Shown here: positions 1-6,565 of the stretch, piece after piece
Layout: every line of letters begins with the position of its first letter
Numbering within the stretch: the stretch's first letter is position 1
NCBI GenBank assembly: GCA_030840415.1
Contig: JAVEEO010000073.1
Coordinates: 1 to 10,988 of the forward strand
Direction of reading: 5' to 3'
Origin: Pseudonocardiales bacterium
Lineage (GTDB): Bacteria > Actinomycetota > Actinomycetes > Mycobacteriales > Jatrophihabitantaceae
DNA: 10,988 nucleotides
Program-made: the position numbers and the translations under genes
Notes under the pieces: model-generated
Told to the model about the DNA's origin: nothing
Database searches by the model: none
What the model saw: the letters and a program-made list of their open reading frames with translations, nothing else

Positions 1-1878
1 GAGCCGACCGGCGCGCGGCAGTGCATCCACCAGCTCGTCCGGCAGCAGGCGGACCGGACCCCGGACGCGGTCGCGGTGAGCTTCGGGACCGCGACGCTGA
101 CCTACCGCGAGCTGGTCGAGCGGGCCGAGCGGCTGGCCCGGCAGCTCCGGACGGCCGGCACCACCGCCGAGGAGGTGGTGGCCGTGGTCGCCGAGCGCTC
201 GCCGGAGCTGATCGTGCGGCTGCTCGGCGTGCTGTGCGCCTCGGCCGCCTACCTGGCCCTGGAACCGGATTTGCCCGCCGCCCGGCGCGACCAACTGCTG
301 GCCGCCGCGGGGTGCCGGACGGTGCTCGGCGCGCCGGCGGACCTGGTGCTGCCGGCCGGCGTCCGGACCCTGGACGACTCCGCGCCGGACGAACCCGTGC
401 CGGACGAACCCGCGCCGGACGAACCCGCGCTCGACGAACCCGGTGGGCGGGCTTCCGACGTGCCGGAGCAGCTGGCCTACCTGAGCTTCACCTCCGGCTC
501 CACCGGCGAACCGAAGGCGGTCTGCGTTCCGCATGCCGCGGTGGCCCGGCTGGTGATCGCGCCGGACTGGTGCGACTTCGGCCCGTCCGACGTCTTCCTG
601 CAACTGGCGCCGGTCGCCTTCGACGCCTCCACCCTGGAGATCTGGGCGCCGCTGTGCAACGGCGGCCGGCTGGCGATCATGGCGCCCGGCCCGCTGGACC
701 TGGCCGAGCTGGCAGCCACCATCGCCGAGCAGCGGGTGAGCGTGCTGTGGCTGACCGCCGGGCTGTTCAGCCGGTTCGTCGACCGGCACCCGGAGGCCTT
801 CGCCGGCGTCCGGCAGGTGATCTCCGGTGGCGACGTGGTGTCGCCGGCCCACGTCCGGCGGCTGCTGGAGGCCTGGCCGGGGCTGCGCTTCACCAATGGC
901 TACGGGCCGACCGAGAACACCACGTTCACCAGCTGCTGGTCGACCACCGAGCCGCCGGCCGGGCCGGACCCGATCCCGATCGGCCGTCCGATCAGCGGTA
1001 CCCGGGTGCGGCTGCTGGACGAGGACCTGCAACCGGTGCCGCCCGGAACCCCAGGCCAGCTGTGTGCCGCCGGGGCCGGCCTGGCTCGCGGGTACCTGGG
1101 CCGGCCGGCTGCCACCGCCGAGCGGTTCCGGCCCGATCCGGCCGGGCCGCCGGGCGCGCGGATGTACCTGACCGGTGACCTGGCCCGGCTCGACGACGAG
1201 CAGAACCTGCACTTCCTGGGACGGGCCGACCGGCAGCTGAAGCTGCGCGGGTACCGGATCGAGCCGGCCGAGATCGAGGCCGCGATGCTCGCCGTGCCCG
1301 GGGTGTCCCAGGCGCTGGTGGTGGCCGAGCCAGAGCCCGCGGGCAGCGGCCGGCGGCTGGCCGGCTACCTCACCGTCGGCACCGGGCAGCCGGAAGCCGG
1401 GCAGGGCGCTGCCGAGATCAGCGCCGCGGTGCGGCACCGGCTCGCCGAGCGGCTGCCGGGTTACCTGGTGCCGCCGGTGGTCACCGTGCTGAGCGAGTTC
1501 CCCTTGACCAGCAACGGAAAGATCGATCTGGAGCAGCTCGGCCGGCCGCCGGAGCCGCCGGCCGCGGCAGCCCCCCAGCCCGACGCGGCAGCCCAGCCGG
1601 CCGGCACCGGCGCCGAGCTGGAGAGCTGGCTCAGCCAGCTGTGGGCGTCGAAGCTCGGGCTGGACCAGGTCGGGCCGGACGAGGACTTCTTCGAGCTGGG
1701 CGGCCACTCGCTGGTGGCCGCCGAGCTGCTCGACGCGGTGCAGCGCCGGTACTCGGTGTTCATTCCGGGTCGGGCGCTGTACCTCAATCCGACGGTGCGC
1801 GAGCTGGCCGTCGAGGTGGCCGCCGAGCTGGGCCGGACGGCCGCTGGCACGGATCCGGAAGGCGGTGCTGGCCGATGA
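1..1878 (+). CDS. NRPS adenylation-PCP protein, 5' end outside the window
   Basis: This protein activates an amino acid as its adenylate and loads it onto the phosphopantetheine arm of its own carrier domain. The frame is open to position 1, and residues before the first in-window start already read as the beginning of an A domain (R-T-P-D-A-V-A-V), so the true start lies upstream; 625 residues are visible. Motifs in order, numbered from position 1: A1 L-T-Y-R-E-L (about 33), A3 T-S-G-S-T-G (164-169, K172), A4 F-D-A-S (207), A5 N-G-Y-G-P-T-E (299-305), A7 Y-L-T-G-D (D393), A10 N-G-K (K507). A Pro/Ala linker leads to the PCP motif G-G-H-S-L with Ser570 as the phosphopantetheine site. Pocket residues D208, A209, L212, W250, I274, G276, G300, T308, F309 and K507 give D-A-L-W-I-G-G-T-F-K, one change from the valine code DAFWIGGTFK. 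No C, E or TE domain follows the PCP. It may be a stand-alone didomain like NovH, or the last module of a larger synthetase; the window cannot decide. Confidence 0.95.
   Translation, partial: EPTGARQCIHQLVRQQADRTPDAVAVSFGTATLTYRELVERAERLARQLRTAGTTAEEVVAVVAERSPELIVRLLGVLCASAAYLALEPDLPAARRDQLLAAAGCRTVLGAPADLVLPAGVRTLDDSAPDEPVPDEPAPDEPALDEPGGRASDVPEQLAYLSFTSGSTGEPKAVCVPHAAVARLVIAPDWCDFGPSDVFLQLAPVAFDASTLEIWAPLCNGGRLAIMAPGPLDLAELAATIAEQRVSVLWLTAGLFSRFVDRHPEAFAGVRQVISGGDVVSPAHVRRLLEAWPGLRFTNGYGPTENTTFTSCWSTTEPPAGPDPIPIGRPISGTRVRLLDEDLQPVPPGTPGQLCAAGAGLARGYLGRPAATAERFRPDPAGPPGARMYLTGDLARLDDEQNLHFLGRADRQLKLRGYRIEPAEIEAAMLAVPGVSQALVVAEPEPAGSGRRLAGYLTVGTGQPEAGQGAAEISAAVRHRLAERLPGYLVPPVVTVLSEFPLTSNGKIDLEQLGRPPEPPAAAAPQPDAAAQPAGTGAELESWLSQLWASKLGLDQVGPDEDFFELGGHSLVAAELLDAVQRRYSVFIPGRALYLNPTVRELAVEVAAELGRTAAGTDPEGGAGR
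382..441 (+). repeat. Four tandem 15-bp repeats inside the A domain
   Basis: The unit GCGCCGGACGAACCC occurs four times head to tail (382-396, 397-411, 412-426, 427-441) with one or two base changes per copy. It encodes a five-residue unit, A-P-D-E-P or a variant with V or L at one position. It lies between motifs A2 and A3, where A domains have a variable surface loop, so it probably lengthens that loop without touching the active site. The in-frame unit length fits slippage expansion. Confidence 0.9.
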
Positions 1879-3149
1879 GGCTGGCGGCTCCGGCCGGCGA
1901 TGCCCGGATTGATCCGGACAGCGTCGACATGATCGATCCGACCTGGCAGAGCGAGGGGGACCCGCACGCCGTCTGGCACTCGATGCGCCGCTACGACCCG
2001 GTGCACTGGCAGCGGGTGGACGGCGACCTCGGCTTCTGGTCGATCACCAAGTTCGACGACGCCGAGCGGGTGCTGCGCGAGCATGCCAGCTTCACCTCCG
2101 AGCGCGGCACGCTGCTGACCCTGCTGGGCCAGGACGATCCGGCCGGTGGCAAGCAGATGGCCGCCACCGACCCGCCGCGGCACACCCGGATGCGCGAGCC
2201 GCTGCAGCGGGCTCTGACCGCCAAGTCGGTCGAGCAGTACCGCGGCCGGGTGCGGCAGGCGGTGCGGATGGTGCTGGCACCCGGGGCCGGCGGTGAGCCG
2301 TTCGACTTCGCCCAGGCGATGGTGAAGCTGCCGATGGCGGTGACCGGGACCATGATGGGGCTGCCGGAGCGGGACTGGCCGGAGCTGGCTCAGCTGACGA
2401 TGGCGGCGGTCGCGCCGGACGATCCGCACTACATGTCCGAGCCGACCCCGCAGGCCACCCTGGACAACGCGCACCGGCAGCTGTTCGGCTACTTCCAGGA
2501 CACCGTGCTGCAGCGCCGGGGCCGGCTGTCCGACGACCTGATCAGCACCCTGCTGACCATGCAGGTGGACGAGCGGGAGCTGGGCATCGGCGAGGTGCTG
2601 TCCAACTGCTACAGCCTGCTGCTCGGCGCGAACGTCACCACGCCGTTCGTGCCGGCGGCGGTGCTGTTGAAGCTGGCCGAGGAGCCGGTGCTGGCCCGGG
2701 ACTGGGCGGCCGACCCGGGGCTGATGAGCACCGCCATTCCCGAGGCGCTGCGCTGGGCGTCGCCGGCCAACCACTTCATGCGCTACGCGGTGCACGACGT
2801 GCGGGTCCGCGACGCCGACATCCGCGCCGGGGACGCCGTGGTGGTCTGGCTCGGTTCGGCCAACCGGGACGAGGAGGTCTACACCGAGCCGTTCACCTTC
2901 GACCTCCGGCGCCGGTTCAACCGGCACCTGGCCTTCGGGGTGGGCGCGCACTACTGCATCGGGCATACCGTGGCCCGGTTGACCCTGCACGAGCTGTTCG
3001 AGGAGTTGCTTTCCAACTATGCCGATTTCGAGCTCACCGGTGAGCCGGAGCACCTGCTGTCGAACTTCGTGGCCGGCATGAAACACCTGCCGCTCCGGAT
3101 GCGCCCGCTGGCCACTGCCGCTCGGGCCGGGACGGCGGCCGGCCGGTGA
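1875..3149 (+). CDS. Cytochrome P450, probable hydroxylase of a PCP-bound amino acid
   Basis: A 424-residue soluble bacterial P450. The ATG overlaps the stop of the A-PCP gene (ATGA), which fixes the start and implies translational coupling. Visible motifs: the K-helix ExxR (E290-A-L-R293), the A-N-R-D segment before the meander, and the heme loop F-G-V-G-A-H-Y-C with Cys361 as the thiolate ligand. The I-helix reads G251-A-N-V-T255-T, so the oxygen-activating threonine is present but the usual Asp/Glu before it is valine. There is no fused reductase; ferredoxin and ferredoxin reductase must come from elsewhere. P450s coupled directly to A-PCP genes (NovI, NikQ, OxyD types) hydroxylate the beta-carbon of the aminoacyl-PCP, and that is the inferred job here. 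Other oxidations of a peptide intermediate remain possible. Family call is firm; substrate is inference. Confidence 0.95.
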   Translation: MRLAAPAGDARIDPDSVDMIDPTWQSEGDPHAVWHSMRRYDPVHWQRVDGDLGFWSITKFDDAERVLREHASFTSERGTLLTLLGQDDPAGGKQMAATDPPRHTRMREPLQRALTAKSVEQYRGRVRQAVRMVLAPGAGGEPFDFAQAMVKLPMAVTGTMMGLPERDWPELAQLTMAAVAPDDPHYMSEPTPQATLDNAHRQLFGYFQDTVLQRRGRLSDDLISTLLTMQVDERELGIGEVLSNCYSLLLGANVTTPFVPAAVLLKLAEEPVLARDWAADPGLMSTAIPEALRWASPANHFMRYAVHDVRVRDADIRAGDAVVVWLGSANRDEEVYTEPFTFDLRRRFNRHLAFGVGAHYCIGHTVARLTLHELFEELLSNYADFELTGEPEHLLSNFVAGMKHLPLRMRPLATAARAGTAAGR

Positions 3150-3874
3150 GCGCGCCGAACCGTCGCTGGCTGAGCCGGCCGCCGCTGCCCGACCCGGCGG
3201 CCCGGCTGTTCTGCCTGCCCTACTCCGGGTGCGGGGCGAGCATGTACCGCAGCTGGCCGGCCGAGATCGACGGCATCGAGATCTGCCCGGTGCAGCCGCC
3301 GGGCCGGGAGAACCGGTTGCGGGAACCAGCCTTCGACAACTACCAGGACCTGGCCGCCGCCCTGATCGAGGCGCTGCTGCCGCTGCTGGACCGGCCGTTC
3401 GGCTTCTTCGGCCACTGTGCCTCGGCGCTGGTCGGCTACGAGGTCACCGTCCAGCTGGTGCGTGAGGGTTTGCCCCTGCCGGCACGGCTGTTCGTGTCCT
3501 CCCAGGTCGCCCCGCACAAGGGACCGCACGGCCGGTTCCTCACCATGGACGAGCCGGCGCTGGCCGAGGAGCTCGGCAAGCTGGTCGTCGAGCTCGGCGG
3601 CACGCCGCGGCCGGACATGATCGAGCTGGCGATGGACACCCTGCGGGTCGACGTCGAGGCCAACCGGCAGTACCGGATGGCCGTGCCGGTCAGGCTGCCG
3701 GTGCCGATCACCGCGCTGGGCTGGGCGCGGGACGCCGAGGTGCCGCCGGAGCTGATGGCCGACTGGCCGGACTGCGGCCCGGTGGACTTCCACACCCTGC
3801 AGGGCGGCCATTACGGCTTCATCCAGGCACCGCCCGAGCTGCAGAAGCTGATCGCCGCCGGCTTCCCGGGCTGA
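3146..3874 (+). CDS. Type II thioesterase-like alpha/beta hydrolase with Cys nucleophile
   Basis: A 242-residue stand-alone thioesterase of the type that serves NRPS and PKS systems, by clearing misprimed carrier proteins or releasing a finished aminoacyl unit from a PCP. The GTG start overlaps the P450 stop (GTGA). The N terminus has the typical L-P-Y-S-G-C-G-A-S segment near the oxyanion loop. The nucleophile elbow reads G89-H-C91-A-S93 instead of the usual G-H-S-x-G, so cysteine replaces serine and serine replaces the second glycine. Asp196 in A-R-D-A-E-V and His222 in G-G-H-Y-G match the expected positions of the other triad members. Length is normal for the family. In the nikkomycin pathway the comparable protein NikP2 releases the hydroxylated amino acid from NikP1; release of a beta-hydroxy amino acid is a reasonable inference here, editing is the alternative. 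It is the last gene of the coupled set. Confidence 0.92.
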   Translation: MSAPNRRWLSRPPLPDPAARLFCLPYSGCGASMYRSWPAEIDGIEICPVQPPGRENRLREPAFDNYQDLAAALIEALLPLLDRPFGFFGHCASALVGYEVTVQLVREGLPLPARLFVSSQVAPHKGPHGRFLTMDEPALAEELGKLVVELGGTPRPDMIELAMDTLRVDVEANRQYRMAVPVRLPVPITALGWARDAEVPPELMADWPDCGPVDFHTLQGGHYGFIQAPPELQKLIAAGFPG

Positions 3875-3900
3875 AACCTGCGCGACGCCGGTCAGCGCTA

Positions 3901-3920
3901 AAGTCGCCGGAAGTCGCCGG
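3901..3920. repeat. Perfect 10-bp tandem repeat before the SMP-30 gene
   Basis: AAGTCGCCGG occurs twice in direct succession in the 66-bp gap between the thioesterase and the SMP-30-like gene, just upstream of the ribosome binding site GGAGG (3926-3930), which sits 10 bases before the ATG at 3941. It could be a regulator site or a chance slippage product. No convincing promoter is visible in this short gap, so the SMP-30 gene may be read from the NRPS operon. Confidence 0.6.
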
Positions 3921-3940
3921 AGACCGGAGGGACGTGCCGC

Positions 3941-4813
3941 ATGGACGAAGCCGAACCGCTGGCCGGCACGCCCGGTGCCGTGCTCGGCGAGGGGCCGGGC
4001 TGGGACGCAGCCGAACAGCGGCTGAGCTGGGTGGACATCAAGGGCGGCCGGGTGCACCGGTGGTACCAGGACACCGGCCGGGTCGAGGTGATCGAGGTCG
4101 GCGAGCTGGTCGCGGCCGCGCTGCCCCGGGCGGCCGGCGGCCTGGTGCTGGCGCTGACCCACGACCTGGCCACGGCCGACCCGGACGGCACCCTCGGCCG
4201 CCGCCGGCCGATCGAGACGGGCGTGCCCGGCAACCGGCTCAACGACGCCAAGTGCGATCCGGCCGGCCGGCTCTACGTCGGCAGCATGTCCACCACCGAC
4301 CGGACCGGTGCCGCCGCGCTGTACCGGGTCGATCAGGACTGGCAGGTGTCCACCGTGCTGACCGGCACCACCATCTCCAACGGGCTGGGCTGGAGCCCGG
4401 ACGGCAGCCGGATGTACTTCAACGACACCGGCGCCGACAGCGTCTACGTCTTCGACTACGACGTCGCGGCCGGAAGGGCGAGCAACCAGCGGGTGCTGTA
4501 CGCCTTCGCACCGGACGAGGGCCACCCGGACGGCCTGACCGTGGACGCCGACGGCTACCTGTGGGTGGCCAGCTACGGCGGTGCCGGCGTGCGCCGGATC
4601 TCCCCCGGCGGCGAGCTGGACGGCGTGCTGCGGCTGCCGGTCAGCAACGTGACCAGCTGCGCCTTCGGCGGTCCGGGGCTGGACCAGCTGTTCGTCACCA
4701 CCGCCTCCGACGGCCTGTCCGACGCCGAGCGGGCCGAGCAGCCCTTGGCCGGCCGGGTGTTCCGGTACCGGCCCGGGGTGACCGGGCAGCCGACCGTCGC
4801 GTTCGCCGGCTGA
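3941..4813 (+). CDS. SMP-30/gluconolactonase/LRE family hydrolase
   Basis: A 290-residue six-bladed beta-propeller metalloenzyme of the SMP-30/regucalcin family, whose members hydrolyse lactones of sugar acids or related cyclic esters. The family's metal ligands are recognisable: Glu17 (G-E-G-P-G-W), Asn147 (I-S-N-G-L-G-W-S-P-D-G) and Asp197 (H-P-D-G-L-T-V-D). Arg99 and Asn101 in R-L-N-D-A-K-C-D-P match the substrate-contact segment, with Ala103 where Gly is common. Length is typical and there is no signal peptide, so it is cytoplasmic. The ATG is supported by GGAGG 10 bases upstream. It lies 66 bp after the thioesterase on the same strand, and its stop is 11 bp from the stop of the convergent antiporter gene. 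Whether it acts on a lactone made by the NRPS pathway or belongs to ordinary sugar-acid metabolism cannot be told from the sequence. Confidence 0.92.
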   Translation: MDEAEPLAGTPGAVLGEGPGWDAAEQRLSWVDIKGGRVHRWYQDTGRVEVIEVGELVAAALPRAAGGLVLALTHDLATADPDGTLGRRRPIETGVPGNRLNDAKCDPAGRLYVGSMSTTDRTGAAALYRVDQDWQVSTVLTGTTISNGLGWSPDGSRMYFNDTGADSVYVFDYDVAAGRASNQRVLYAFAPDEGHPDGLTVDADGYLWVASYGGAGVRRISPGGELDGVLRLPVSNVTSCAFGGPGLDQLFVTTASDGLSDAERAEQPLAGRVFRYRPGVTGQPTVAFAG

Positions 4814-4822
4814 ACTGTCAGC
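4809..4822. terminator. Weak hairpin between convergent genes
   Basis: GCTGA-ACTG-TCAGC forms a 5-bp stem spanning the stop codon of the SMP-30 gene in the 11-bp gap between two convergent genes. There is no T-rich tract. It may contribute to bidirectional termination, but the stem is short and the call is tentative. Confidence 0.3.
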
Positions 4823-4824
4823 GG

Positions 4825-6300
4825 TCAGTCCGATCTGCCGTCGGTGGCGAAGGTGGCTTGCAGCACGTCGTGCAGGCCGGCGTCGGCCAGCACCAGCACC
4901 TCGTCGCCGGCCTGCAGCGTGCTGTCGCCGCGCACCGGCAGCAGCCGATCCTCGCGCACCACCAGGCTGATCCAGGCGTCCTCGGGCAGGCCGTCCAGCT
5001 CAGCTATTCGGTGCCCGTCCGCGGGAGCGCCGGTGGCCACCGTGAACCGGTGTACCCCCTCCGGCTCGTTGCGCAGCCGCACCCCGATCGCCCACGGCTC
5101 GGGCGACACCTCTCGCATCGGCAGCCGCAGCAGCCGGGCGACGGTGGGCACCAGGCTGCCCTGCAGCAGCACCGACAGCAGCACCACCACGACCACGATC
5201 CCGTACAGCCGCTCGGCCTGATCCACCTGCGCGGCCAGCACGAAGGTGCCCAGCAGGATCGGCACCGCGCCCTTCAGCCCGGCGAACAGCACGAAGGTGC
5301 GCTCGGGCCCGTTCAACCGGGCCGGGATCAGGCACAGCCCCACCAGCACCGGCCGGATTCCGATCGCCAGCACCGCGAAGGTGACCAGCCCCGGCACCAG
5401 CACCTCCGCCCGGGTCAGCACGGCCAGGTCCAGCGCCAGGCCCAGCACCACGAACGCCACCATCTCGCCGAGGCTGGCCAGCGCGGAGTGGAACCGCTCG
5501 ATCTCGCGCTTGTACGGCGCCCGCTCGTCGCCGAGCAGGATGCCGGCCACGAACACCGCGAGAAAGCCGGAGCCGTGCGCCAGGCTGGCAACCCCGAACA
5601 GGATCAGCGCGCTGAACGCGGTCCGCAGCGGGTACAGGCCCTCGCTCGGCAGCGGCACCGCCCGCATGAACCACAGCAGCGCCCGGCCCCCGACGATGCC
5701 GACCGCCGCGCCGATGCCCATCTGCAACGCGAACTCGCCCGCGACCTGGCCGAAGGCGCCGGCGCTGAGGCCGCCGGCTGTGATCAGGCTGGCCATCAGC
5801 GCGATGCCGACCGGGTCGTTGGCGCCGGACTCGCCCTCCAGGATGGTGCCGGCCCGGCCGGTGACCTCGCGCCGTCCGAGTACCGAGAACACCACCGCCG
5901 GGTCGGTCGGCGAGATCGCGGTGGCCACCAGCAGCGCCAGGAACCAGCTCAGCCCGAAGGCCCAGTGCACGAACGCGGCGGCGGCCGCGGTGGTGAGGAA
6001 GGTGCCCAGCACCCCGACCGTGACGATCGGGGCGGCCGCGGCCCGGAACTTCAGCCGGCCCAGGTTCAGCCCGCCGTCGAACAGGATGCAGATCAGCGCC
6101 AGCGTGACCAGCCGCTCCACCAGCCGCTCCGGCGGATGGTGCAGGTCGGGTACCGCCTTCACCGTCACCGCGGCGGCCACCAGCACCAGCAGCGGCGCCG
6201 GAATCCGGATCCGCTCGGTCAACCGGTTGGACAGCAGCGCCAGCAGCCCGGCCGCCGCCACCAGCAGCACCAGCCGCCCGAAGGTAAAGGTGTCGGACAT
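4825..6300 (-). CDS. CPA1-type cation/proton antiporter with RCK_C-like domain
   Basis: A 491-residue membrane antiporter of the CPA1/NhaP2 (CvrA) type, exchanging Na+ or K+ for protons. Residues 1 to about 390 contain a dozen or so hydrophobic segments. Family signatures are visible: F-D-G-G-L-N-L (Asp75), the unwound-helix motif S-P-T-D-P (130-134), and E-S-G-A-N-D-P with the Asn161-Asp162 ion-binding pair. The last hundred residues are hydrophilic and end in a fold like RCK_C/TrkA_C (L-P-E-D-A-W-I-S-L-V through A-G-D-E-V-L-V-L-A-D), which in this family senses nucleotides or ions. The ATG at 6300 has GGAG five bases upstream on the minus strand. Length and domain order match NhaP2, which favours K+/H+ exchange and osmotic or pH homeostasis; the exact ion is not readable. 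It is divergent from the permease gene and convergent with the SMP-30 gene. Confidence 0.93.
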   Translation of the reverse strand: MSDTFTFGRLVLLVAAAGLLALLSNRLTERIRIPAPLLVLVAAAVTVKAVPDLHHPPERLVERLVTLALICILFDGGLNLGRLKFRAAAAPIVTVGVLGTFLTTAAAAAFVHWAFGLSWFLALLVATAISPTDPAVVFSVLGRREVTGRAGTILEGESGANDPVGIALMASLITAGGLSAGAFGQVAGEFALQMGIGAAVGIVGGRALLWFMRAVPLPSEGLYPLRTAFSALILFGVASLAHGSGFLAVFVAGILLGDERAPYKREIERFHSALASLGEMVAFVVLGLALDLAVLTRAEVLVPGLVTFAVLAIGIRPVLVGLCLIPARLNGPERTFVLFAGLKGAVPILLGTFVLAAQVDQAERLYGIVVVVVLLSVLLQGSLVPTVARLLRLPMREVSPEPWAIGVRLRNEPEGVHRFTVATGAPADGHRIAELDGLPEDAWISLVVREDRLLPVRGDSTLQAGDEVLVLADAGLHDVLQATFATDGRSD

Positions 6301-6318
6301 GGCGCTCCGGGGCTACGA

Positions 6319-6334
6319 CTCGGCTGAGGCCGAG
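6319..6334. other. Perfect 6-bp hairpin in the antiporter leader
   Basis: CTCGGC-TGAG-GCCGAG lies 19 bases upstream of the antiporter start on the minus strand, close to its short Shine-Dalgarno. It would form in the 5' leader of the mRNA and could influence ribosome access. With stems this short in GC-rich DNA, chance is a real alternative. Confidence 0.4.
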
Positions 6335-6457
6335 CGGGACGACTGGGCAGGACAGCAGGGCAGGACGGATCCGTTGCCGACCAGACTTCCCGGCGCACCG
6401 GCTGCCAGCCTAACGCTTCGGCGGCACCCGGTTACCCGCTGTCCGGCCGCCCTCGAG

Positions 6458-6477
6458 TGTCTGCAGAAATGTCTGCA
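6458..6477. repeat. Direct repeat TGTCTGCA with 12-bp period
   Basis: TGTCTGCA occurs at 6458-6465 and again at 6470-6477, about one helical turn apart, roughly 90-110 bp upstream of the permease start. The first copy includes the palindrome CTGCAG. It has the look of a tandem activator or repressor site for the permease, the antiporter or both. The regulator is unknown. Confidence 0.5.
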
Positions 6478-6492
6478 AAGGGGTGTCCAGCG

Positions 6493-6525
6493 GGCTGGAG
6501 GGCGGTACACAATTACGCCCCAGCC
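6493..6525. other. Imperfect inverted repeat in the permease leader or promoter
   Basis: GGCTG (6493-6497) and GGGCG (6500-6504) pair with CGCCC (6516-6520) and CAGCC (6521-6525), with a 2-base bulge on the left and an 11-base loop that is much richer in A and T than its surroundings. It ends 40 bp before the permease start. It could be an operator over the core promoter or an RNA hairpin in the leader. Confidence 0.4.
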
Positions 6526-6565
6526 ACCCAGCTAGCCAGCCGGGCCGCGCCAGCAGGGAGCATCC

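Larger units (their letters stand above)
6301..6565. other. Divergent intergenic region between antiporter and permease
   Basis: These 265 bp must hold the promoters of two divergent genes. No good gene is present. It contains a hairpin in the antiporter leader (6319-6334), two copies of GGGCAGGAC (6345-6353 and 6358-6366), two copies of TGTCTGCA (6458-6477), a stem-loop (6493-6525) with the AT-rich stretch TACACAATTA in its loop, and the permease ribosome binding site AGGGAG (6555-6560), five bases before the GTG. The TACACAAT stretch could be a -10 element for the permease, but no convincing -35 lies at the right distance, so I do not call a promoter. Confidence 0.7.

Noticed and set aside
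382..441. CRISPR or other spaced-repeat array.
   Set aside because: The repeats are directly adjacent, in frame within a coding region and have no spacers.
3146..3874. Reading the Ser-to-Cys change as evidence of a dead thioesterase.
   Set aside because: Cys is a competent nucleophile, the Asp and His of the triad are in place, and the gene is intact and coupled to its neighbours.
3934..6327. A 797-codon open frame on the plus strand running through the SMP-30 gene and across the antiporter.
   Set aside because: Its product is low-complexity Arg/Gly/Gln/His-rich sequence typical of shadow frames in GC-rich DNA, while the overlapped frames give two clear protein families.
6313..6510. A 65-codon minus-strand frame upstream of the antiporter.
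   Set aside because: Arg/Pro/Cys-rich with no ribosome binding site or recognisable feature; it covers the divergent regulatory region.
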